NCBI GenBank assembly: GCA_011524805.1
Contig: WTJO01000134.1
Coordinates: 1 to 5,204 of the forward strand
Direction: 5' to 3'
Origin: Alphaproteobacteria bacterium
GTDB taxonomy: Bacteria > Pseudomonadota > Alphaproteobacteria > Puniceispirillales > Puniceispirillaceae
Length of the DNA stretch: 5,204 bases
Positions 1 through 5,204 of the stretch are shown here, one piece after another. The notes below the pieces were generated by a model, which saw only the letters and a list, made by a program, of their open reading frames with translations, ran no database searches and had not been told where the DNA came from. The translations under genes and the position numbers were made by a program. The stretch's first letter is position 1, and each line of letters opens with the position of its first letter.

Positions 1-67
1 ATATATGGCAAGCTGATGATCAGAGGCCATAAGCTGAACGACATAGGAACAACGCTAGAGACTGCAC
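1..67 (+). promoter_or_regulatory. Leader of the catabolic operon with nested inverted repeat; possible operator
   Basis: Sequence seen: arms TATGGC (4-9) and GCCATA (26-31) are perfect reverse complements. Inside them CTGA (13-16) and TCAG (20-23) form a second pair around TGA. The two pairs share nearly the same centre, offset by half a base. The region directly precedes the first gene of an operon that encodes a MarR regulator, and MarR proteins bind such palindromes, so an operator is plausible. A stem-loop at the end of an upstream transcript is the alternative, but no T-run follows it. I see no convincing -35/-10 pair. Reading frame 3 runs from the left edge to a TAA at 30-32 and may be the tail of an upstream gene, but nine residues are too few to judge. 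Confidence 0.35.
57..60 (+). promoter_or_regulatory. Ribosome binding site of the crotonase gene
   Basis: AGAG ends 7 bases before the ATG at 68, a normal Shine-Dalgarno distance. A better-looking AGGA at 45-48 is 19 bases away, too far to serve this start. Confidence 0.45.
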
Positions 68-835
68 ATGTCATCACCATTATTACAGGTGGAAATTACT
101 GATAATATTGCCTGTCTGGAAATAAACCGGCCTGAAAAACGCAATGCCATGAATGACGAGCTACTATCCGCGCTAGGTGATTTTTTCAGCAAGCCGCCTG
201 AAAATGTTCGGGCTGTTATTCTGTCTGGCAGGGGTGGCCATTACTGTTCCGGGCTTGATCTAAGCGAGCATGTATCGCGCACCGCCGAGGGTAATCTTCA
301 CCATTCCAGAAAATGGCATGGCATTATGGATGATATCCAGCTTGGTGGGCTTCCGGTCGTATCTGTAATGAGCGGAGCAGTGATTGGCGGCGGACTTGAG
401 CTTGCCTGTGCTACCCATGTACGGATAGCCGCAGGCGAAGTACAGTTCCAGCTTCCTGAGGGCAGACGCGGCATATTTGTTGGTGGCGGGGCTACAGTGC
501 GGGTCGGGCGGATTCTGGGTGCTGACCGCATGACAGAAATGATGCTTACCGCCAGACGCTATTCAGCCGAAGAAGGGATGCAATTGGGGCTGGCACACTA
601 TGCTGTGCCAGAAGAAGAGGCAATGGCACTGGCCATGACGCTGGCCGGCAAAATTGCCAGAAATGCACCTATGTCAAATTACCTGATGATACAGGCCATT
701 AACCGTATCCAGAATATGTCATCTCAGGATGGGCTATTTGCAGAATCACTGGCCGCTGCGTTATCCCAGACAACTCCTGATGCAGAAGAAGGATTACGCG
801 CATTTCTGGAAAAGCGCGCCCCTAAATTCAGATAA
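68..835 (+). CDS. Enoyl-CoA hydratase/isomerase (crotonase) family protein
   Basis: A 255-residue soluble protein of the crotonase superfamily, the usual length for a single-domain enoyl-CoA hydratase. Seen in the sequence: an N-terminal strand with NRPEKRNAM (20-28); the CoA/oxyanion-hole segment CSGLDL (60-65); the second oxyanion segment GAVIGGGLELA (103-113); and LPEGRRGIFVGGG (129-141). The two acidic residues that activate water in rat mitochondrial hydratase (Glu144 and Glu164) appear to correspond to Glu111 and Glu131, with the same spacing of 20, so hydratase activity is expected. The C-terminal helices end in LEKRAPKFR. The predicted role is hydration of a 2-enoyl-CoA made by the acyl-CoA dehydrogenase encoded downstream. 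It lacks obvious similarity to the longer feruloyl-CoA hydratase-lyase, so direct aldehyde release is not assumed. A role like the methylthioacryloyl-CoA hydratase DmdD is an alternative. The family call is secure and the substrate is unknown. Confidence 0.93.
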   Translation: MSSPLLQVEITDNIACLEINRPEKRNAMNDELLSALGDFFSKPPENVRAVILSGRGGHYCSGLDLSEHVSRTAEGNLHHSRKWHGIMDDIQLGGLPVVSVMSGAVIGGGLELACATHVRIAAGEVQFQLPEGRRGIFVGGGATVRVGRILGADRMTEMMLTARRYSAEEGMQLGLAHYAVPEEEAMALAMTLAGKIARNAPMSNYLMIQAINRIQNMSSQDGLFAESLAAALSQTTPDAEEGLRAFLEKRAPKFR

Positions 836-856
836 ACACGCCAGAATAACCGACCT

Positions 857-860
857 AGGG
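857..860 (+). promoter_or_regulatory. Ribosome binding site that sets the marR start at 867
   Basis: AGGG ends 6 bases before ATG 867. The open frame extends back to an ATG at 729, inside the crotonase gene, but that extension reads as low-complexity shadow sequence. This site therefore decides the start. Confidence 0.6.
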
Positions 861-866
861 TTCAAG

Positions 867-1346
867 ATGAGAAGTGCCGCCACCCCTCTAGCAGATATGC
901 CCGGCCAGGCAGATAGCCGCCTTCGCCGCTATCTTGGCTATAATATGAAACGTGCCTATTATGAAATTCAGACAGAATTGTCACAGGCACTAAAGCCGCT
1001 TGGCCTGAAAGTAGGCTCATTTGCAGTGCTGTCTGCCATTGTTGACAGTCCGGGGCTGAAACAGTCTGCACTGGCACAGGCACTGGCAATAGAACAGGCA
1101 AATCTGGTTCAGCTTGTGGATGAATTTGAAGCCAGAGGGCTGGTGAAACGCGAGCGTGCCAGCACAGACAGACGCGCATATGCGTTATTTGCCACCAGAA
1201 ATGGCATAGAATTACAACGGCAGGCGGATGCTATCTGTACACAGCTTGAAGCTGGCTTTCTAGCAGGGTGCCCAGAAGAAGATGTAGCCAGATTGCATAA
1301 ATTGCTTCAGCATATCGAGATGACATTGAAAGGCAGGCGGCCATGA
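867..1346 (+). CDS. MarR-family winged-helix transcriptional regulator
   Basis: A 159-residue protein, typical MarR length. The N-terminal helix (about 17-46, RLRRYLGYNMKRAYYEIQTE onward) belongs to the dimer interface. The winged helix-turn-helix follows at about 50-115: a helix at VLSAIVDSPG, then KQSALAQALAIEQANLVQLVDEFEARGLVKR with the recognition helix. The MarR wing signature DRRAYALFATRNG (101-113) fits the family pattern DxRxxxxxLTxxG. The C-terminal helices (about 115-155) complete the dimerisation domain. The gene lies 31 bases after the crotonase gene, and its stop overlaps the amidohydrolase start (ATGA), so it is cotranscribed with the enzymes. This points to local, probably autoregulated, ligand-relieved repression. 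CouR in hydroxycinnamate degradation responds to an acyl-CoA, so an acyl-CoA pathway intermediate is a reasonable but unproven ligand here. An alternative start is ATG 897. Confidence 0.92.
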   Translation: MRSAATPLADMPGQADSRLRRYLGYNMKRAYYEIQTELSQALKPLGLKVGSFAVLSAIVDSPGLKQSALAQALAIEQANLVQLVDEFEARGLVKRERASTDRRAYALFATRNGIELQRQADAICTQLEAGFLAGCPEEDVARLHKLLQHIEMTLKGRRP

Positions 1347-2215
1347 TTGATATTGACAAGATTCGTGCAATAGATATTCACACCCATGCAGAAGAACCAT
1401 GCGGTATGCATGCTGATGATGGCTATGACGAGCTTCAGGCTGCGATGGCCAAATATTTCAAAGCACCATGGACACATCCGCCAACCATACCCGAAACAGC
1501 TGCCTATTTCAGAGAACAGCAAATTGCCGCGGTTATTTTTCCGGTAGATGCAGAGCGCGAAACAGGCTATCGCCGCTATAAAAATGAGGAAGTTGCCGAG
1601 CTGGTGGCCGATCATAATGATATTCTGATCCCCTTTGCCTCTATTGACCCGTGGAAAGGCAAAATGGGGGTGCGGGAAGCCAGACGCCTTATTCGGGATT
1701 TTGGCATTAAGGGATTCAAATTCCACCCGACCCTTCAGGGTTTCTATCCAAATGACACAATGGCCTATCCGCTATATGAAGCGATTGCAGAAGAAGGCGC
1801 TATCGGGCTGTTCCATACTGGCCAGACAGGCGTAGGTTCCGGCATGCGGGGCGGCAATAATATGCGGCTAAAATATTCAAATCCGCTTTATCTTGATGAC
1901 GTTGCAGTTGATTTTCCGGATATGAAAATCATCATGGCGCACCCGTCTTTTCCATGGCAGGAAGAAGCGCTGGCAGTCGCCCAGCATAAGCCAAATGTCT
2001 ATATTGATCTGTCTGGCTGGAGCCCGAAATACTTCCCCGATATCCTGGTACGCTATTGCAATTCAATTCTGAAAAAAAAGGTGCTGTTTGGCTCTGACTG
2101 GCCGATGATTACGCCTGACAGATGGTTGGCCGATTTTGAAAATATCGCGATTAAGGACGAGGTCAGACCAGATATTCTGAAACATAACGCCGCCCGTCTG
2201 CTAGGGCTGGTATGA
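1343..2215 (+). CDS. Amidohydrolase (ACMSD-like, CouO-type candidate) metal-dependent hydrolase
   Basis: A 290-residue TIM-barrel protein of the amidohydrolase superfamily (Amidohydro_2 type), without a signal peptide and so cytoplasmic. Metal-site residues are visible in order: His13-x-His15 in DIHTH after strand 1; GFKFHP with Lys126 and His128; His158 in LFHTG; His200 in MAHPSFPW, a candidate for the catalytic histidine; and Asp252 in FGSDWP at strand 8. These match the HxH/His/His/Asp plan of ACMSD relatives. Family members decarboxylate or hydrolyse C-C or ester bonds. In Rhodococcus jostii, the superfamily member CouO is needed to cleave an aryl beta-ketopropionate unit, and its predicted metal ligand Asp257 lies near the position of Asp252 here. 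Setting beside a hydratase, an acyl-CoA dehydrogenase and a MarR gene makes a CouO-like thiolase substitute the leading inference. A decarboxylase or lactonase remains possible. The start at 1343 overlaps the marR stop and has AGG at 1335-1337 as ribosome site. Confidence 0.88.
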   Translation: MIDIDKIRAIDIHTHAEEPCGMHADDGYDELQAAMAKYFKAPWTHPPTIPETAAYFREQQIAAVIFPVDAERETGYRRYKNEEVAELVADHNDILIPFASIDPWKGKMGVREARRLIRDFGIKGFKFHPTLQGFYPNDTMAYPLYEAIAEEGAIGLFHTGQTGVGSGMRGGNNMRLKYSNPLYLDDVAVDFPDMKIIMAHPSFPWQEEALAVAQHKPNVYIDLSGWSPKYFPDILVRYCNSILKKKVLFGSDWPMITPDRWLADFENIAIKDEVRPDILKHNAARLLGLV

Positions 2216-2221
2216 TATCGC

Positions 2222-2225
2222 AGAG
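2222..2225 (+). promoter_or_regulatory. Weak ribosome binding site before three tandem ATG codons
   Basis: AGAG at 2222-2225 abuts ATG 2226, is 3 bases from ATG 2229 and 6 bases from ATG 2232. Spacing favours the third ATG as the true start. The upstream stop ends at 2215, so reinitiation by the same ribosomes is likely. Confidence 0.4.
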
Positions 2226-2702
2226 ATGATGATGACAGATACACCCCCTCTGCCAAGCCTTGAAGCCTTTGCAGAGCTGACAATACAGCTAGGTACGGTG
2301 CGCGAAATGGGCATGGGTCGGGCTGGCAAAAGACGGATTATCCCGATTATTGGCGGCACTGTCACAGGCCCCTATCTGTCTGGCAAAGTGCTGGATATTG
2401 GTGCTGACTGGCAGACAATATTTGATAATGGTCTGGCTGAGCTGGATACCAGATATGCCTTTCAAACAGATGATGGCGCGGTGATTGAAATCATCAATTA
2501 CGGGCTAAGGTACGGGCCGGCCGAGGTGATGGCAAAGCTGGCGGCAGGCGAGGCTGTTGCACCAGATAGCTATTATATGCGCACCCATGCACGGCTTGAG
2601 ACAGGGCATGCAAATTATCAATGGGTGAACCAGCTATTATTTGTGGGTACAGGCACCCGTCTGGCAGAGGCGGTGAAGATGAACCTCTATGTCATCCGGT
2701 AA
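2226..2702 (+). CDS. DUF3237 domain protein of unknown function
   Basis: A 158-residue protein (156 if it starts at 2232) that is essentially one DUF3237 domain. Family hallmarks seen in order: LTIQLGTVREMG near 18-29; GKRRIIPIIGGTVTGPYLSGKVLDIGADWQ at about 34-63; GLAELDTRYAFQTDDGAVIEIINYG (69-93); LRYGPAEVMAKLAAGEAV (94-111); YYMRTHARLETG with YQWVNQLLFVGTG (116-146); and a closing strand ending NLYVIR. The strand-rich pattern suggests a small beta-barrel. No signal peptide or membrane segment is present, so it is cytoplasmic. The conserved Asp-Trp, Leu-Asp-x-Arg-Tyr and Tyr-Tyr-x-Arg-Thr motifs may form a pocket, but no catalytic role has been established for the family as far as I know. 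The gene sits 10 bases after the amidohydrolase gene, and its TAA shares two bases with an in-frame ATG of the next gene. Its operon position implies a part in the same pathway, perhaps handling a CoA or aromatic intermediate (inference). Confidence 0.9.
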   Translation: MMMTDTPPLPSLEAFAELTIQLGTVREMGMGRAGKRRIIPIIGGTVTGPYLSGKVLDIGADWQTIFDNGLAELDTRYAFQTDDGAVIEIINYGLRYGPAEVMAKLAAGEAVAPDSYYMRTHARLETGHANYQWVNQLLFVGTGTRLAEAVKMNLYVIR

Positions 2703-2722
2703 TGGCTTCTGATAATGATCTT

Positions 2723-2732
2723 GGGAACAGGA
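2723..2732 (+). promoter_or_regulatory. Ribosome binding region supporting the dehydrogenase start at 2735
   Basis: GGGA (2723-2726) lies 8 bases before ATG 2735, and AGGA (2729-2732) lies 2 bases before it. The in-frame ATG at 2702 overlaps the DUF3237 stop as TAATG and has no purine-rich tract upstream, so it could only work by translational coupling. Confidence 0.5.
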
Positions 2733-2734
2733 TA

Positions 2735-4315
2735 ATGGCTGAATTCAAAGCACCAGTAGAGGATATTCTGGCACTTCACGTATTGCTATCTGCTGGCTGG
2801 TCAGATACCGGCTTTGATGCAGAGACCGCAGCTACGGTTATCTCGGAATTTGCCCGCTTTGCAGAACAGCAGATTGCACCTCTGAACGCGATAGGCGATA
2901 GCACAGCCTGCCAGCTAACGGATACAGGGGTGAAGATGCCGGCTAGCTTCAGGCCAGTGTTTGATATGCTTGCAGCAGGCGGCTGGCAGGGATTGGGCGC
3001 AGCAGAATGCTATGGCGGCATGGGGCTGGATAAAATAACTGCCGCAGGTGTCTCAGAGATATTTTCAGGTGCCTGCCATGCCTTGCAGATGGTCTGCAAT
3101 CTGGTGCCGGGCGCAATTGACATTCTTGAACATTATGGCACCGACACGCAAAAACAGCGCCTTATCCCGCCACTGGCCGAAGGCAGATGGCTGTCAACCA
3201 TGTGCCTGACCGAGCCGGATGCAGGCTCTGATCTCTCAGCCATCAGATGCATAGCAGAACAGGTGGATGACATCTGGCAGATAACAGGCGAGAAAATATT
3301 CATCTCTGGCGGGGATCAGGATGTAAGCGGGTCTATTCTGCATTTTGTACTGGCCAGAACACAGGATGGCGCGCAGGGACTATCTGGTCTGTCACTTTTT
3401 GCGGTGCCCAAACATCGCAACGGACAGCCCAACCATATTGAGATTCTTCGAATTGAAGACAAGCTTGGCATTCACGCCTCACCTACCTGTCACATGCGGT
3501 TTGAGCGCGCGCAGGCCGAACTAATCGGCGCTGAGGGGGATGGGCTGAAAGTCATGTTTACATTGATGAACCATGCCCGTATTGATGTTGCGCTTCAGGG
3601 GGTAGCACATGCACAGCATGCCCATGCTCTTAGTGCAGATTATGCCGCTGGACGTATTCAGGGGCGCAATAAAGACAGGCAACCTGCCTATCTTGACCAG
3701 CATGCAGATATCGGGCGTATGCTAAATCAGCAACGTATTTTGGCACTGGGCGGACGGGCGATGTGCTATTATACGCTTGGTCTTCTAGAACAGAAACACA
3801 ACCCCGAGCTGGTAGAATTTTTAACCCCCCTTTGCAAGGTATTCTGTTCAGAGGCAGGCATATATTCTGCTGATCTTGGTATTCAGGTTTTTGGCGGCTA
3901 TGGCTATCTCAAAGATTATGGCATAGAACAGCTTTGGCGTGATGCCAGAATTACCGCGATTTATGAAGGCGCAAATGGCATTCATGGGCGTGCCATGGTG
4001 ACGCGTAATCTGCGGCTGGCACAGGGCAGAGCAGCAGATGATTTTGCCGAATTGCTAGACATGCTATGTGCAGATACACCCCATCTTCTAAGCCGTGCCA
4101 AACGCTGGCGGGAGGTGCGCCGCATGATAGATGCATGTGACACGCCTGAACGTTACGGCCATGATTTCACACGGCTATCTGCTTATCTGTTTGTTCATGG
4201 GCTGTGCCATTATTTGTCATCAGAGCCGGGCGGTGACGCACTTTTCACACCGGCCTTGCTTCAGACGCTTGATACCATGCCATGGCCGGTGCGCGCAGAC
4301 TGGCTGGCCGGTTAA
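2735..4315 (+). CDS. FAD-dependent acyl-CoA dehydrogenase
   Basis: A 526-residue flavoprotein that introduces a 2,3 double bond into an acyl-CoA and passes electrons to ETF. Seen: the family-like N-terminus MAEFKAPVEDI; an N-terminal helical domain (about 30-150) with FAEQQIAPLN; the first dehydrogenase signature MCLTEPDAGSDLSAI (156-170) at the flavin/substrate site; a middle beta domain including KIFISGGDQD (187-196) and KLGIHASPTCHMRFE (243-257); and the C-terminal helical domain with QVFGGYGYLKDYGIEQLWRDARI (384-406). Glu411 in IYEGANGI is at the place of the catalytic base of medium-chain enzymes. The tail (about 425-526) is a short C-terminal extension; relatives with a full extension, including the DmdC type, reach about 590 residues. 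Start 2735 is preferred because of its ribosome site and because relatives begin with a similar YKAP-like motif; ATG 2702 would add 11 residues. Its stop lies 2 bases from the convergent transporter stop. The substrate is unknown: an arylpropionyl-CoA would fit the neighbours, and 3-methylmercaptopropionyl-CoA is an alternative. Confidence 0.92.
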   Translation: MAEFKAPVEDILALHVLLSAGWSDTGFDAETAATVISEFARFAEQQIAPLNAIGDSTACQLTDTGVKMPASFRPVFDMLAAGGWQGLGAAECYGGMGLDKITAAGVSEIFSGACHALQMVCNLVPGAIDILEHYGTDTQKQRLIPPLAEGRWLSTMCLTEPDAGSDLSAIRCIAEQVDDIWQITGEKIFISGGDQDVSGSILHFVLARTQDGAQGLSGLSLFAVPKHRNGQPNHIEILRIEDKLGIHASPTCHMRFERAQAELIGAEGDGLKVMFTLMNHARIDVALQGVAHAQHAHALSADYAAGRIQGRNKDRQPAYLDQHADIGRMLNQQRILALGGRAMCYYTLGLLEQKHNPELVEFLTPLCKVFCSEAGIYSADLGIQVFGGYGYLKDYGIEQLWRDARITAIYEGANGIHGRAMVTRNLRLAQGRAADDFAELLDMLCADTPHLLSRAKRWREVRRMIDACDTPERYGHDFTRLSAYLFVHGLCHYLSSEPGGDALFTPALLQTLDTMPWPVRADWLAG

Positions 4316-4317
4316 CA

Positions 4318-5061
4318 CTAGAAAATAGCAGAGATAGCCAGCCTGAAAGCAAGCGCTGTCAGGATAATCAGCAACAGCAAATTAAATTGTTCTGCACTGG
4401 CAAATCTCGCCAGAAATGCTCCTGCCGGCATACCGCCAAGCAATGGCAGAATGGCAAAACAGCTAAAATAGAATAGCTCTGAGGTTATCACGCCTAGCTG
4501 GATTAATGCTGGTAATTGCACCAACCCCATAGCCAGAAAGAAAAAGGAAATAGTGGCAATAAACGCGCTGCGTTCCAGTTTAAGCAGGCTGAGATAGGAC
4601 ACAGATACAGGCGCCGAAATACCTGCCGCACCCTGCAGCATACCAGCTATAAATCCGGCTGGCACTGCTCCGGCAATGCCGGCAGATAGTGACAGTTTCA
4701 ATTGCGGCTTTGCAATACGCCAACCCACAAATGCCAGCATCAGCGCAGATATGGTTAGCATCAGCCATTGTTGGCTTACCGAAACCAGCACAAATGAGCC
4801 AGCCACCGCCCCTGATGCACCGGCCAACCCGAACTTCCATAATAATCGCCAGCTAGCTACCCGTGTTCTGGTCTGGAAAAACTGGACAATATTGGTGACA
4901 ATATTTGGCATCACAAAACAGGCAACTGCAAATTGTGCATCAAACAGCATGGCCATAACCGGCACAGCCACAAAAGGCGCGCCAACGCCTGTTGCGCCTT
5001 TCAGCAATCCACCGAGAAAAAACGCGAAACTGATATAAATAATTGCATCTACTGCCATCAT
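4318..5061 (-). CDS. TSUP (TauE/SafE) family membrane transporter
   Basis: A 247-residue inner-membrane protein counted from ATG 5061, dominated by about eight hydrophobic segments: roughly residues 5-22, 22-39, 44-62, 71-95, 99-116, 127-147, 167-191 and 196-218, with a final one at 226-247. The family's internal duplication is visible: GGLLKGATGVGAPFVAVPV in the first half mirrors AGMLQGAAGISAPVSVSYL in the second. TSUP members export or import sulfite, sulfoacetate, other sulfonates or organic acid anions, and this sequence does not show which. The open frame continues upstream to a TTG at 5106 (262 residues). ATG 5061, followed at once by ATG 5058, is preferred because it gives the usual short N-terminus, though its ribosome site is weak. 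The gene converges on the dehydrogenase gene with a 2-base gap and is not part of that operon. A role in importing the operon's substrate or exporting a product is a positional inference. Confidence 0.88.
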   Translation of the reverse strand: MMAVDAIIYISFAFFLGGLLKGATGVGAPFVAVPVMAMLFDAQFAVACFVMPNIVTNIVQFFQTRTRVASWRLLWKFGLAGASGAVAGSFVLVSVSQQWLMLTISALMLAFVGWRIAKPQLKLSLSAGIAGAVPAGFIAGMLQGAAGISAPVSVSYLSLLKLERSAFIATISFFFLAMGLVQLPALIQLGVITSELFYFSCFAILPLLGGMPAGAFLARFASAEQFNLLLLIILTALAFRLAISAIF

Positions 5062-5204
5062 ATCAACTATCTTTCTGACCTTTATCTCTGGCAGGGCAAT
5101 AAGCAACGCATATCATCCATACCAGCCTAGCCGAACTTTTCGCTAGCGGCAATTTTGTATAGTTGGCCTACCGGCCAGAAAATAGCTATAGGCCATTTTT
5201 AGTT
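5062..5204 (-). promoter_or_regulatory. Upstream region of the transporter gene with inverted repeats; promoter only tentative
   Basis: No gene is recognised upstream of the transporter in the 143 bases to the window edge. On the - strand, TTGCCG (5152-5147) and TAGGCT (5129-5124) are 17 bases apart and could be a weak sigma-70-like -35/-10 pair, matching consensus at 4 and 3 of 6 places. If real, it would leave a leader of about 55 bases before ATG 5061 and would disfavour TTG 5106. CTAGC (5127-5131) and GCTAG (5142-5146) form an inverted repeat within this same segment. The outer part contains the repeats described separately at 5164-5200. Confidence 0.2.
5164..5200. repeat. Overlapping inverted repeats built on GGCC, followed by a T-run
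   Basis: TGGCCTA (5164-5170) and TAGGCCA (5189-5195) are perfect 7-base inverted repeats with an 18-base spacer, followed by TTTTT (5196-5200). The left arm can instead pair with GGCCA (5173-5177) over a 4-base loop. On the + strand this resembles an intrinsic terminator, but no + gene ends nearby. On the - strand it lies upstream of the transporter start, where an operator would fit. The large loop makes a terminator only modestly credible. Confidence 0.35.

Noticed and set aside
1..102. Reading frame 1 open from the left edge to TGA 100-102, overlapping the crotonase start
   Set aside because: The 33 residues have no recognisable family pattern and would overlap the well-supported crotonase start by 35 bases. 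The true upstream gene, if any, cannot be judged from this fragment.
68..835. Assignment of the crotonase as feruloyl-CoA hydratase-lyase (Ech/HCHL)
   Set aside because: It is shorter than the roughly 276-residue hydratase-lyase and its oxyanion-hole segments read differently, so only the general hydratase family is supported.
729..866. N-terminal extension of the MarR protein starting inside the crotonase gene
   Set aside because: The extra 46 residues lie mostly in an alternate frame of the crotonase gene and do not resemble MarR N-termini. ATG 867 has a well-spaced AGGG and gives the usual length.
862..1179. A 105-residue - strand open frame opposite marR
   Set aside because: A shadow of the MarR winged-helix coding region with no plausible start context and no domain.
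1307..1726. A 139-residue - strand open frame across the marR/amidohydrolase junction
   Set aside because: It covers two genes with clear family motifs on the + strand, and its product has no recognisable domain.
4676..5038. A 120-residue + strand open frame antisense to the transporter
   Set aside because: It has no domain-like pattern and is rich in Asn, Thr and Ala, as expected from the complement of membrane-protein codons. The - strand frame shows clear TSUP repeats.
68..5061. Interpretation as a DMSP demethylation cluster (DmdC/DmdD plus a sulfur-anion TSUP exporter)
   Set aside because: The dehydrogenase and hydratase could fit, but the amidohydrolase and DUF3237 genes are not part of that pathway, and no DmdA or DmdB is visible. 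It is kept only as an alternative for individual enzymes.

Overview
The window is a compact gene cluster that looks like catabolism through CoA thioesters. It carries five codirectional genes on the + strand (68-4315) and one convergent membrane-protein gene on the - strand (4318-5061). Protein similarity and codon style suggest a proteobacterium, most likely an alphaproteobacterium of intermediate GC. A marine lineage such as SAR116 is a guess from overall style only, not a demonstrated assignment. No RNA genes, insertion sequences or CRISPR arrays are visible.

Layout. Bases 1-67 are a leader containing a nested inverted repeat (4-31). Then come: a crotonase-family enoyl-CoA hydratase (68-835); a MarR-family regulator (867-1346); an amidohydrolase of the ACMSD-like, metal-dependent TIM-barrel type (1343-2215, sharing an ATGA overlap with marR); a DUF3237 protein (2226-2702); and an FAD acyl-CoA dehydrogenase (preferred start 2735, end 4315). 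The + genes are separated by -4, 10 and about 30 bases, so they look like one operon with translational coupling. A TSUP (TauE/SafE-like) transporter runs the opposite way and its stop lies 2 bases from the dehydrogenase stop. Bases 5062-5204 hold its leader and further inverted repeats.

How the genes may work together (inference). The dehydrogenase would desaturate an acyl-CoA, and the hydratase would add water to the enoyl-CoA. The amidohydrolase could then cleave a beta-keto acyl product hydrolytically in place of a thiolase. That role is established genetically for the amidohydrolase-superfamily protein CouO of Rhodococcus jostii RHA1 in beta-oxidative deacetylation of p-hydroxycinnamates, where a MarR-family protein (CouR) is the pathway regulator. 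No thiolase, CoA ligase or 3-hydroxyacyl-CoA dehydrogenase is seen in the window, so the substrate (phenylpropanoid or other) is unproven. DUF3237 has no established function, and its place between two catabolic enzymes makes it the most open question here. The transporter may move an organic anion or a sulfur oxyanion, but its link to the pathway is only positional.
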